Shown here: piece by piece, positions 33,908-45,777 of the stretch
Layout of the letters: each line of letters starts with the position of its first letter
Position numbering within the stretch: the first letter of the stretch is position 1
Assembly: GCA_946122785.1 (NCBI GenBank)
Contig: CAMGYJ010000008.1
Span: 22,779,475 to 22,843,474, forward strand
Reading direction: 5' to 3'
DNA length: 64,000 nucleotides
Origin: Linum tenue
Taxonomy: Eukaryota > Streptophyta > Magnoliopsida > Malpighiales > Linaceae
The notes under the pieces: model-generated
Told to the model about the DNA's origin: nothing
The model's database searches: none
The model's input: the letters and a program-made list of their open reading frames with translations, nothing else
Program-made: the position numbers and the translations under genes

Positions 33908-35838
33908 AGTTGGCTTCGCGTTACCTCTCATTGACGTACACCCTCAGATGTTGATTCTGAAGTAGTAAATTCTTATGTTGCTAGCTACCGACCTAACGTT
34001 GTTTTAACTTATTTTGCACTCCATGCTAGTATCAGGAGTTTGAATCTTTTCTCTCATGTTGGTATGTTATTTATTATCTGTTGCTATCAGTAGTCACAAC
34101 TCACATATGTTTGGTTTGAGTGAGTGTGCTTGATGTTCATGATCTGCACTCAAAACTCTTTTCTAGTATGTATATCTGCCATCAGTTCAGTTCTGTAAGT
34201 TGGTTTATGACCATCGACTTAAATATCAATATCAACTTATTGCTCAGTATTCTGATTCTCAATTGTATGCTTATGACAAATTCCCTCCCCCGACCTTGCT
34301 CCAGAATAAAGGATGCTGTTGCTCCTTTTGTCACAAGAAAGGATTGAAGCACGTTGTTGGGCAGGAATGAGCCTGTTCAGTATTCGTGCTCTATAGGCTA
34401 CAGGATTGTCTAGTATTTTATTCTCCTCAAACTTAAGACTATATGTTCTTCATTTTACTGTCTAAAGTTATTATGTACTCCAGCTACTCAGAATCAGCAG
34501 TCTGCCTTGCTCTGTGCAAGAGTTCTGACATTCTTATCCACATCCAAGCAACCTTCAAAATTTAATAAAATTTTGAAATCCCACACATGTTATTCATCAA
34601 ATTATCAATAATTCGGTTGGATCATTTCTTGTATAATTTGTAATTGAAAAGTGACCTACCGAATTTTGATAGCTAGCTACCTAATAAAGTAACACACTAT
34701 GGACATATTATAAAGACGAGCTTATGACCAAAGAAGGTTTACGTTAATAAAACCAATGTCTTGGATTAAATGTAGGGTAAATGCAATATATTATCCGTAA
34801 TTATTAAGAAGCGGGAAATTATAGTCTCAATTATTGAATACAAATTATTAGCCAAATGTTAACTCTCTGTTAGCAATTCCGTTAGTAATGATGACTAAGC
34901 CTTTTACGATGCTGATTTGGCTCTCACGTGGTAGTCGCCATATCATATTTTAATTTTAATTTTATAAAATAAATAATTAAGAAAATTTAAGAAAAAAATT
35001 CTAAAAATTAAAAGAAATCTCCCTCTTCTTCTTCCTACGCTCTCTCCTCCTCTCCGACAAGCTCTAAAGAGCTCCTTCCTTCGAGCAAACCCAGAACTTC
35101 CTTCCTCCTTTCCACCCCGATCTTTCTCCTCTTCATCCAACGATTTCTTTGGTTTCTAGTTTCGAATCGTACTCAATCTGAATCTTGGATGTTGCTTCGA
35201 CTTTTAATTTATCAGAAGAAAATCTGTGTCAATTTTATGGAATGATGACAGTTGATGAACATATATGAGCACTCTGAAATATTAATTTCTATTTACTGAC
35301 GTTATCACATCAAGTTAATTAAAAAAATATTATGGTGTCTTATATGGTGTAGTATTGCATATACATTATAGATATACTTATACATTATAGATATAGTTAA
35401 TGGGGTTGGACACCTGTTAATTTTATGAAAATGAAATTTGATTGTGATAATAGTAATGTGATAATATTGTGATAATACATATACATATACTTTAATTAGC
35501 TCGCTGTTAAATAAAGTTTTTATGGTATAACTTGCTCTCTTTTTTTCCATTGGATTTTCAATTCCACACAGAATTGTTCTCTATTAGGGTTTCATTAATG
35601 TTTTTATATAATCTTAGTTTTATAGGTGGTCGATTACATGAGCATTTATATACTATGTAGTACGTAGCATTCTTACAACAACAATACAAACAAACGATAG
35701 GAGAAAAGAAAGAAAGAAAGAAAAGATCGATCACTGAAGGTTTAGACTAAATGTTTTTTGAAGGCTACTCTTTGTAGTTCTATGCTTCGAAGAAATACTT
35801 CATGTGAGAGTCTTCCAAACGACCAAATAATGCTTCAA
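33908..35838. other. 3' flank and gene-poor stretch
   Basis: Includes the probable 3' UTR of the DUF3615-like gene, then AT-rich DNA. No further gene is recognised. A pyrimidine-rich patch lies at 35020-35140. Confidence 0.4.
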
Positions 35839-36818
35839 TGATAAACCCCAAGGCAGGGTTTATGATCAAAGCTACGCAGCCAAGAGGTCTAGAACCTCGG
35901 ATTGTTGTCTCAAACAAGAACCTTCACAAAACAGAGTTGTTTTGTAGTTTGGATGGAGAGTTTTCGTGCAACTCTCACAAGGGAAAGAGGCTCGAAACCT
36001 TTAGGTCGATGCTTGGCCACGATCAGGGTGATGAACTGATCGATACAAGCTCACGATTGCTTAGAATCGTCCAAGCAATCCAACTCAATTCCTCACGCAA
36101 CTAGCGAGATGAATCAAAGCTCAACTTTGTATTCAATTGATCAAAAACTAACTATTACAATTAATCAACTCCACTTAAATAGACCTAGCAATTGCTAACA
36201 ACGTTTAAAGAAGTTCAGTTACAATTCTACTTGGAAAAGGAAGCAAAACAAGACGTGGAAACCAATTAAGCTAAACTGTCTACTAATCCTAATCCGACTA
36301 GGATTCGGATTACTTAGTCTTCCAGGCAGAATTTTCAGTCTCGAAGCGATCTTTAGCCCCATCGTTCGAGCCCTTTTAGACATCACCTTGATCAACCAAT
36401 ACCTTGTCGATACACTAGAAGAAACCAGCTTTCATGTGGTGCGAATGTGGAGGCTCGACTCTTTCCCATCTTCCTCAACTCGAGCTTCAAAGATCCCTTC
36501 CCAACTCTGCTTCCATACTTAGACAAATCTGGCAGTTCCTCCAGTGTTGAGCTAGCATATTGATCACCTCGGAAGCTCAGCTTCTCGACTTCCCCTTGAG
36601 CTCCAAAGCATACCGATTGAAAGAGAAGCTCCTCTTCTTCAACACAAGCCAAAGAACTCAAATTTCTATCACACCCATTGAGAGTTATGCTCGTCCAAAG
36701 TGGGTACCTGAAATCGTCACAAACACTTGGACCAAAATCAGTAGTTTCTAATGTGTCTAGCTTGCCTTCATGATCGATCAATTCCAGTCGTTTTAATGGC
36801 CAAATTGAGATCATATCA
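35839..36818 (-). repeat. LTR of a minus-strand retrotransposon (solo or truncated element)
   Basis: On the minus strand the block starts TGATATGATCTC (at 36818) and ends with ...TTTATCA (at 35839). It shares this start, its end and the adjoining coding tail with the LTRs at 49739-51146 and 58132-59010. No second LTR is found nearby. Confidence 0.65.
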
Positions 36819-37020
36819 GTCCCTCCCCCATAAAAAAGCTTTGACCTCAAAGCTTTGGCCTTCCTGGTCTCATATTCATCACAGAATCGCTCCCAAATTG
36901 GATCGTAAAATGGTAGCTTGAACTGAAAGTTCTGGCCAACCTTGGCAATGTTCTTCAGATTCGAGATTGGGGCTTTCTTCCTCAAGTATCTACAACACAA
37001 TTCATGGCCACCATTAGCTT
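36819..37020 (-). pseudogene. 3' tail of a retrotransposon coding region
   Basis: Upstream of the LTR (minus strand) the frame encodes FKLPFYDPIWERFCDEYETR then KAKALRSKLFYGGG next to a purine-rich tract. The parallel tail FDPIWDQFC...RKAKVLRATLFKEGG occurs just before the other LTR at 51147-51240, so the two elements belong to one family. The rest of the interior is lost. Confidence 0.55.
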
Positions 37021-37539
37021 CGCCTGACTTCGAGAGTTAATAAACCAAAGTACAAAAAAATGTTCAAGAGCTTAGAAGAAAAAAAAGACCCAGAGGAAAC
37101 AGCAAAAAAGAAAGAAGGTAGACAAACAAGTTCCACCAAACACAAAAATTACAAGTCGGACACAGGACACTCTACAGAGCTAAAAGAGGATTGATCAACC
37201 ATTGACCAAATTAGCAAGAAGGAAACGTGCTCTTTATAAAAGGCATAAGCGTATATATGAAAAAATTATCAACATTCTTACTGGTATTTTATCATTTCAA
37301 TGTTTGTTTTCTATTTATATGTTATCAAATTATCTGTTAGATGCTAGGATTGCTTCTTTTAATGATTCCTATACAGGACTTCAAAATGAGATGAATAACT
37401 TACAAACTAAGAGAAATAGATTGTTGAGAATATCAAACTTGCCGAAAATCGTTATAATCGTCTTCGGGTATTCTCAATTAAAAATTACTTCAATTTTATG
37501 CGTATAAAACCACAAACATTAGCTTTTTAAAATTTTCAT
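37021..37539. other. AT-rich stretch
   Basis: A 101-codon frame at 37202-37507 begins with basic residues (TKLARRKRALYKRHKRIYEK). I do not recognise it. It may belong with the RPA-like remnants that follow. Confidence 0.25.
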
Positions 37540-39660
37540 TCCACAGATGTTGTTGTCCGGCTTATTCAACATTTAGATTTAGTGACAACTACTAGACTCA
37601 CTCGAAAAGTTACCATCAAAGAGCTCCATCTAAAACTTCCCGGGTATGTAATTGTTGGCCTTTCATTTAAAATAGCATGCATTACTTGACCTCTAATAGA
37701 AAATGTAATATATAATTTGGGTAAAGGGGATTAGTTGTCAAGCTAACTCTCTTTGGTAGGATAGTTACCCAATTAAATGTCATCCTTGCAAATGCAGGTG
37801 ATCACCCTATCATCCTGCTCATTACGTCATCATATGTCAATAAGTACAATGGTAAGGACACATCTAAATTAATTTATAATTAATACAAGCATTTGCAAAT
37901 AAATTAATGACAGTTAATTCAAAAATCGTCAAATCTGCAGGCAAGAACACCTTCTACTTTATAGGAGCAACCTTGCTGTTGGCAAATCCAAAAATTCCGG
38001 AAGCATTAATTTTGGTTCAAGGTGAAATTCACAATAATTTAATCTTTATATTCGTTTATGGTTATAAGTTTGAACTTCAAAGAAAAAAAGAGATTATTTA
38101 ACATTAATAAAGTGACGGCGATGCACCAGTTCCTTCAATGAAACACACCGGAAAAACTCAACAAGCAATTCCAACCAAAATACTACATGAGCTCAATCAC
38201 TTAAAAATGAAAGATGGAGAAGAGGTAAGCATTAATTTCGATTTACAACCCATTAACTATCAAATACTAATACTTTCTCTAATATGTAGGGAAATATGTA
38301 TTCTTTCAAATGCAGAGTTTTCAAGGTTAAGAACATGAAATTTGATTTGATATAGTTCGTTGATGAATACACATTCCAAATGATTGAATATTTCATTTTC
38401 CAATACATAATTTATATTATTTTCCTACAATTCAAAGATTACATAAAAAAATAATTCCCTTAATAATTACCAATGCATGGTACTTATACAGGCAGAAGCT
38501 TACATACATATTATAATTTTAAATTAAGTATGGTTAACGTAAAGAGAATCCAAGATATTGGTGTCTTAGATTAAAAAATGGATACGAGAATGAGGCTACG
38601 TTTTTCTTCTGCCCACCTGTCGTGCCTAATGAGACTATTTTCGCATTATTGATTGAATAATTTTGAGATTTTTTTTATTTAACTCCAAAAAAATAACATG
38701 TACTTCAACGATATTAGTTGTTTTTTTATGTTATTAACAATATTATACAGATTCAGGATCAACCTTCGAGTTTGCGAACAAAACAAGAGAGACTGACTTT
38801 GTTGTTATGGGTAGCGTGAGAGCTCGATTTTTTTTGAAGATCGACTGAAAGGCTATTCCAAGACAACGATAGAATTACAGGTACACCACCTTCTCATGTC
38901 CTACAAAAATGAGGGAATGATGTTGCAATTCAGCATCAAGCTCAGAGATTACAACACGTGAATCCAACAAGTGAGTACACAATTATCAAGTTAGGAAAGA
39001 TGAGGAAGAGCAGACCACCAACAATATTCCGCACTTGATCGAGTTAAATTATATTTGAATCAAAATGATGATTAATATGAATTAAAAATTTGTGCTATTC
39101 TCTATTGGATATAGATTTTTATACCATGCACACATGTCATACTTAGTTATATTATTTAATCTAATTGATAACTTGCAACAACTAGATGAAGGGAGCAGAT
39201 GTTTTTATTACCAAAATCGGCTTGGATAAAATATATTCATAATGTTGATGCAGAAGAACAAGATTGAAACTACTAATGGTGGAGGTAATGAATCCAGTGC
39301 TAGAAATGATGATTATGTTGAGAAGAAGAAAGACATTGTTCATAAGAAAGGTATAAAGACTGGTGATAGGGAAAAAGAACAAATTCTAGATAATGTTCTT
39401 AACTTGAACGAGGTAAATTCTACTCCAATAAAAAAATAATTTGTATTTACACATATGCTTTAACATCAAATTTTTTGCTCAACGAAGTGTAGGAAACGAG
39501 GAAGAGATAACTTAAATCCAAGAGAAGAAGAAAGAGTCAATTGATATTGAAGATAAATGTGTCGCTAATGGAAATAAAGATATTATTAATGGTGACGATG
39601 AGTTTGTTGCTCATGCCGGAGGAAATGCAAAAAAAGCCATAAAAAGAACATGCAGTAATA
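37540..39660 (+). pseudogene. RPA1-like (OB-fold) gene remnants
   Basis: Exon-like pieces separated by AT-rich introns: VVVRLIQHLDLVTTTRLTRK (~37548), HPIILLITSSYVNKYNG (~37800, ending at GTAAGG), KNTFYFIGATLLLANPKIPE (~37940), IPTKILHELNHLKMKDGEE (~38170, ending at GTAAGC), SGSTFEFANKTRETDFVVMG (~38760), and a Lys-rich tail near 39250-39660. The order SSYVNKYNG...ATLLLANPKIPEA resembles the second half of plant RPA1-like single-stranded DNA-binding proteins, often carried by plant Helitrons. No continuous reading frame can be assembled. A candidate Helitron 3' end lies ~370 bp downstream in the same orientation. Confidence 0.4.
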
Positions 39661-39991
39661 TATGACGATGAAATCTATATCACCCTTATATTAAAAAAAT
39701 AAAATCTGACAATGAGCAGTAATTAGAAGGGTCATTTTAATTGCTTTTTAGGAGTCAGTTTCCTTGCATAGGGGGTTTTCTTTCATTTTCGTAAAAGGAT
39801 TTTAGTCGATTAGTAATTAATATGTCGAAAGGTAGTACAATATTCATTCTTTGCATTGTTGAACTATTTTAATAATTTGGATTCTCTTATTCCCCCAATT
39901 AATTTGAATGTTTAAAGTATTTGAAAAATTTAGATTTTCTTATACTAATGTGAAACTCGAATATAAATTGTTATTATTATTTGCATGATTG

Positions 39992-40029
39992 ATAACTGAA
40001 TCCGGCCAACTGATCGGGCCCGTGACTAG
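39992..40029 (+). mobile_element. Candidate Helitron 3' terminus (copy 3)
   Basis: AATCCGGCCAACTGATCGGG leads to CCCGTGACTAG followed by T. It aligns with the minus-strand ends at 3272 and 18756. The element would extend to the left and could include the RPA-like remnants. Confidence 0.4.
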
Positions 40030-43000
40030 TACTACCATATTTATTTTTCCAAATCTTAAGTCTCGTTACTTTGCTTCGTAAGACTGTCTTCTCCATGGGG
40101 TCAAAGCAAGCGCCTGGTTCTGATGGATTCACCGGAAAGTTCTTTAAGGCCTTCTGGGATATTGTGGGTGATTCGGTCACTGAGGCAGTCTGCTCTTTCT
40201 TTGCGTCGGGACGTCTGCTGCGTAGCTTTAACCATACGTGGCTGACATTGATCCCAAAGGTGGAGAATGTGGAGACGATGCATCAGTTACGCCCAATTAG
40301 CCTGTGCCAGTTTGTCTATAAAATTATCACTAAGATAATGGCTGAGAGGCTTGCTGGCCTCCTCCCACAAATTATTTCAGACGGCCAAAATGCGTTCATC
40401 AGGGAAAGGCAGATAGTTGATAATTTCCTCCTTGGGCACGAACTAATGCACTATCTCAAGATTAAAATGCGAGGCAAGAAAGGATACATGGCTTTGAAGG
40501 TTGACATGGAAAAGGCCTATGATAGAGTTGAATGGTCCTTTCTTCTTGCAGTTCTTGATAAGATGGGTTTTAGTTTGATATGGCAGGGATGGATTCATGA
40601 GTGCCTGCGCTCTGCGTCCTTCTCGGTTCTTATGAATGGTACGCCTTCGGGGTACTTCACTTCATCGCGGGGTCTTCGTCAAGGGGATCCGCTTTCCCCT
40701 CTCCTGTTCGTATTATGTACGGAAGGGTTTGCGGCACTCTTGCGCAAGGCTATTTCGGAGAAAAGACTGGATGGAATAAAAGTGGCGCCGCGTCCTCAAG
40801 ATTTCGCATTTGTTCTTTGCAGATGATTCTTACCTTTTCTTGCGTGGTACTCTCCAGGAATGCGAAAATCTTATTGAGGTCTTAAATGAGTATGAGGACC
40901 TTAGCGGTCAGCGGGTTAATTTGGCTAAATCGGCAGTCTGCTTTAGCAAGAATATTGCGATGGCTGATCAGGAATTTTTGGCTACTATTTTGGGGGTTGG
41001 TGCGGTTGGAGTACATGATAAATACCTGGGTTTGCCTACGCCGATTGCTAGATCAAAAATGGCTACCTTTCAGTATGTGGAAGAGAAGCTTCTGGAGCGG
41101 CTGCAGGGGTTGAACCAAAGGACTTTGTCGTGGGCGGCGAAAGAGACCTTGATTAAATCAATCGCGTTGGCGTTACCATTGCATGTTATGTCTTGCTTCA
41201 AGTTGCCTCTATCCCTGTGTCGTCTTTTGGACAAACACGTGGCTCGCTTCTGGTGGGGGGTGGCGGATAGGGGTGATAACGGTACGGTTAACGTGTTAAC
41301 CGTTTACCGTTTGTTCGGTTTCGGTAATACTGGATTCCACTAATAATGCTCCGTTAGCCGTTACCGAATGCATTCGGTATACCGCCAGCCGAACTGTAAC
41401 GGTGTCGGTATGGGAAGCGGTTTCCCGAATTCCCGAATGCATGTCTCATGTCTGTGTCATGACGCTGCCGCATGCGTCTTTGCGAAGCTGGAAAGTGGAC
41501 AAATGGAAACTTTAATAATTATATGCAGATAATAGGGAGTAGGGCCACTGTGGAAAGTGGAAACTCACTTCTTTGTCCGTGAGTCAGTGAGACTGAGTGA
41601 CATGTCACATGAGTGATTGACCTTTTCCTTTTTAACAAAAATCAATATTCTATCATTTCATCTTACCATGGAGCCATGGAGGCATGGACCAATCCGTTTG
41701 CAAGGAGACCAAGAATAACACAGACACAGTGCAACGTTTGTGGCTTTACAAGAATGACAGTGAGATAGGAGCATCATCCTTTGGAAAGAACAACGTTTTG
41801 TTGGCTTGTCGGCTAATGAAAAAAAAAAAGTTGAAATCCAACAAGTGAATTTCGAATAGCAAATACCAAAAAATGAAGATAAAAAATAGCATTATAGTTT
41901 TATACTAGTAAGTACTACGTAGCTATAATTCCAAAGGGAGCAATCTCTGGCCTGCTTCTTCTAAATATTTGAATTAAGTTCTAAAAAAAATATGACGATA
42001 AAAAATAGAATCACTAGTTCCTCACTTGCCACTAGGACCTGTACCACCAACATCAACAAAACCTTGTTGCTTCAAAGTGGTGCGAAGGGTATCATTCTCC
42101 TCGTCTTGGTCCTCCTCGTCCTCGTCTAAATCTTCCTGCTCTTCATCTTCCTCCTCCTCCTCCTCCTCCTCCTCCTCCAGCACAACAGGTAGCGCTTGTT
42201 TGTCACCTTCACTTGGCATGACAGTAGCACTTTCCATTCGAGCTTGGAAGTTAGTAGTGACTAAGTATAATAAAAAGCACAAATTGTTAGAATTCATCTT
42301 ATAATATAGTATTGGGAAATGAGTAAAGGAATACTTAAAAATAAATTAAATTATGAATTCTTATTTCTTACCACTTTCATAATCGATTTGGTCTTGATTT
42401 TCATCTTCTTTATCATCAACTTTTTCTGCTTTCTTCCCTCCTTCAAACCTTATCCAATCTTCAGCACAAATCAAGGCCTCTACAATGATGGGGCTCAACG
42501 AAGACCTAAACGGGCTGAGCACTCGACCTCCACAACTGAAAGCGGCCTCTGAGGCAACAGAGGAGACTGGAACAGCTAGGATATCCTTAACCATCTGGGA
42601 AAGAATAGGATATCTAACGCCGTTCTTACTCCACCACAACAAGATGTCAAACTTCATATCATTATCATCCTCGTTAATAGCATCATTAGCATATCTTAAG
42701 TGGATGTCTAGCTCAGAAAAACCTCGAATCCCCATATGAAGTTGCTCCTTTCTCATCTTCTTGAATTCAGCATCAAATGTCCCTCCATAAGCTACAGATC
42801 CATCATCAACACTAGGAGTGGCCTGAACAGTAGGCTCGGAGGGTTGAGGTGCATACTTCAATCTGTAAACCTCAAACATTGCAGTCATCTCTGCAGTCAC
42901 ATCTTTCACCAAATAATCTCGTTTCTTCTTCCCATACATCTTGTAGATATTCAATGGCAGATTTGAACTTTGCACTTCTACCTGGTGATGACTTCACCCA

Positions 43001-43847
43001 TTTCACACAATCTCGAACCCTTTCTACAGCAACTCCAACCTCCTTCAACCCATCTGACACAACCAAATTGATTATATGTGCCACACATCGAAATTGCAAA
43101 TACTTCCCACCAAGCAAATCTGTTCCCCACTCTTTCATCTTTGTTCGCATACACTCTATAAGAACATCATTAGAAGAAGCATTATCCATGGTAATGGAGA
43201 ACAAATGTTGTGCTTTCCAATCTTGTAGACATTCTGCCAATTTTTCTGCAATATCCTTCCCACTATGACTAGTGATGGGAACAAAGCTAATGATCCTCTT
43301 CTGCAGCTTCCAGTCACTCCCAATGAAATGAGCAGTTACACACATGAAGTTCTGGTTGTTATCAGAAGTCCATGTATCTGTGGTGATAGAAATTCTTCCT
43401 TTGCACTTGGATTTGAAGAACTCAGATAACAACTCCTTTTTCTCCAAAAAGATTATATAACAATCCTGCCTTATTGTCTGTCTTCCAGGTATCACAAACA
43501 ATGGTTGGGTTACCGCCATAAATCTCTTAAACCCTTCATGCTCAACAAAGCGAAATGGCAGCTCATCCAAGATGATCATTACAGCTAATGCAGTTCTAGC
43601 CTTTTGTTGATCAAACTTCCATGGAGTAAGAGAGCCTACCTCACCATCCCCAGGCTGATAATTCAATAGTGATTGACCACTGGCTTCCTTCCTCTTTCTC
43701 TCGCATGACAAGTGATGGTTTTTCAAACCAGTAGTCCCGTTATTGATCGAGTGAGCTTTTATCAGAGTTCCACACTGTTTGCATTTACCATATGGGTAGT
43801 CATCCACCAGAGCATCATCATAATAATCCCACCACGGGGATCTCTTC

Positions 43848-44292
43848 TGTTACGAGATCGAGCCATCGTAGCATTTCATTAATTACTGGGCTTGCGTATC
43901 TTTTCTTATTAGTTCGTATTTGGATATTATTGGGTCTTATTTATTATTGTCTTAATTAATGTTTTCCTTGTTCAAGTTGGTTTAGGTTATTGTTAGTCGT
44001 GTTCTGAGCGGAGTAGGAGTTATATTCTAGTTAGGAAAAGGTAGAGGCTTCTATGCCTATAAATATGTACTTGTTTCGTTCGTTTAATGTCATGAGAAGA
44101 TTGGAACCCAATTTATGTTTGTTTGCTTTGATTATTTCTTTCGTTCAGTTTAGTAGTTTCGTAGTTATTTTGGGGTTGTTCTCGCCATTAAGGAGATCCT
44201 CTACTCGAGAGCGTCGAGCAACGTATCCAAAAGTCCGGAGAAGTAAAGATCCAGTACGTAGAATTCCGCCCCTACGGCGCATCTACGTAACA
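43848..44292 (+). repeat. 5' LTR of the compact retrotransposon
   Basis: 445 bp, TGTTACGAGATCG...CTACGTAACA. It differs from the 3' LTR at only three positions, each G here and T there (43916, 44006 and 44030). A TATAAATA-like signal (CCTATAAATATG, ~44056) is a plausible promoter for the element transcript. Confidence 0.95.
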
Positions 44293-44294
44293 GT

Positions 44295-44308
44295 TGGTAT
44301 CAGAGCCC
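44295..44308 (+). promoter_or_regulatory. Primer-binding site (initiator Met tRNA)
   Basis: TGGTATCAGAGCCC starts two bases after the 5' LTR and matches the usual plant LTR-element binding site for the 3' end of initiator methionine tRNA. Confidence 0.9.
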
Positions 44309-44333
44309 GGTTCTCCGGCACCGCAAAACCACG

Positions 44334-45719
44334 ATGATTGAAGGTATTCAAGCAAGAGAATTGGTCGCTACGTGGAACCGATATGTGGAGAGGTTTTGCG
44401 CCGATCGCATCGACTCCATGAAGTTGCCACCTGTTGAGTTGGAAACCTTTGCTACTGCACCAATCATCGTCGTCGCGCCAGAGCCAACCCTAGCTCGGAC
44501 GATCTTGACCTCATTGAAACCAGCCATCGGTGAGGAACTAGCCCTAGTTCACACGACACCATCAGCTCCACCATCCAAAGAGTCGTCGCCGTCTCACAAG
44601 ATTGCTGTCATAAATGCTGATACGAGGCTGGACGAGGAACTAACCCTAGTTCCGGTTCCACTGCTCGTTGAGGAAGAGGACGACAAGGCGATGTCGCCAG
44701 TCGTTGATGCCGAAGTTGGAAACCGTTTCTACCGGAGGAAAAGAAGGAAGAAACGACGGAACGCCGTTGCTGTCGTCGCTCGTGTGCCTTCTGCCGCAAC
44801 CGAGGAAGGAGTGTTCTCTCCCATGACCACGCCATCGACGACAAGGTTGAAAGCTGCTGTGGCCACCGTTGCTGTGGTCCGAGAGAGGGGAGGTATTGCC
44901 GATCCTGTCCCAACCAGCCGCGTCTTGCCGCCGCATATTAAGGAGGAGCCGTCTTCGCCTCTCAAAGTGGAATCGTGGATTGGACTAGGGAAGAAGCAGC
45001 TAGCTGGTGGCGTCGAGCACGCGGAGTCCAAATCCTCTTTTACCGTCGGCAAGGGTAATGGTGAGTTCGGACTCACGGTGATGGTAACTCTTGCGCACGA
45101 AAGTGAGCGCGCTAGGCTTGCTCTACGCCGATCGGGCCCACATAGTCGGGCTTCGCGTGGGCCTAGTGTTGGACTCGATGAGTTGCGAGCTACGGGGCAG
45201 GGCTTAGCTGATTACTCTTCGAAATTCGGGCCGCCATATCGAGGAGGATTAGGGCCGAGTAACCAAGGAAGCTTCGGGCCTTGTATGGAAGGTTTAGTTG
45301 GCAGCTTGCTCTACGGAGTTACTACGGTGAGATCCAAAGTTGGGAAAGCAAGAGTGGATGAAGTTGGGCTAATTAAAAGTGGGAAGGAGTTGTGCTATAA
45401 TACCATGGAAGAGAGGGAGGTAGTGGCTTCGTTGCAGGGATTGCATGGAGCCGAAACTTGCACGGGGTTGTCCTTTTCTCATGCGTACGTATGTGACAGG
45501 GGTGGAAGCATGCATGGGGAACTTATGGGAGAGTGGAATTGGCGGAGCTCTCATTTCAAACATGCGGAAGAGGACGAAGCGGTAGCTAATAGTGGCGGAT
45601 TTGTTCCAGTCCCGGAGCCGAACTGGAAGAGTCGAAAACGGGGTCAGCTACAACCAACCTTCCTTCTCCTGATGCTCATCAACACTTGGAAACGATTCTT
45701 TTACATCGATCCGGGTTGA
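44334..45719 (+). CDS. 461-residue protein of unknown function in the compact LTR element
   Basis: A single uninterrupted frame fills the interior between primer-binding site and purine tract. The N-terminus is MIEGIQARELVATWNRYVER. Then follow acidic and Pro-rich stretches, a very basic patch (RFYRRKRRKKRRNAVAV, ~residues 131-147), a middle region with SSPLKVESWIGLGKKQLAGG, a Gly-rich part (FGPPYRGGLGPSNQGSFGPC), and a C-terminus with cysteines and a hydrophobic LLLMLINTWKRFFYIDPG. I see no zinc knuckle, no protease D[ST]G, no YXDD and no integrase motif, so this is not ordinary gag-pol. After the stop, the other sense codons FTNLEGKVALKGGG resemble the usual tail of Ty3-type pol next to the purine tract. 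It could be a captured and reshaped host sequence or a heavily diverged gag. An open frame this long in an inactive element would be unusual, unless the insertion is recent, which the LTRs suggest. Confidence 0.7.
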   Translation: MIEGIQARELVATWNRYVERFCADRIDSMKLPPVELETFATAPIIVVAPEPTLARTILTSLKPAIGEELALVHTTPSAPPSKESSPSHKIAVINADTRLDEELTLVPVPLLVEEEDDKAMSPVVDAEVGNRFYRRKRRKKRRNAVAVVARVPSAATEEGVFSPMTTPSTTRLKAAVATVAVVRERGGIADPVPTSRVLPPHIKEEPSSPLKVESWIGLGKKQLAGGVEHAESKSSFTVGKGNGEFGLTVMVTLAHESERARLALRRSGPHSRASRGPSVGLDELRATGQGLADYSSKFGPPYRGGLGPSNQGSFGPCMEGLVGSLLYGVTTVRSKVGKARVDEVGLIKSGKELCYNTMEEREVVASLQGLHGAETCTGLSFSHAYVCDRGGSMHGELMGEWNWRSSHFKHAEEDEAVANSGGFVPVPEPNWKSRKRGQLQPTFLLLMLINTWKRFFYIDPG

Positions 45720-45777
45720 AGTAAGTGTGATCATTTCACCAACCTTGAGGGCAAGGTCGCGCTTAAGGGGGGAGGGA

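Noticed and set aside
42026..42304. Poly-Ser frame on the plus strand
   Set aside because: It is the complement of the Glu/Asp-rich tail of the hAT transposase gene (TCC repeats).
44053..44337. 94-codon frame in the 5' LTR (and its twin at 45983)
   Set aside because: Lies within the LTRs and is identical in both; no motif, and an LTR frame of this size is expected by chance.
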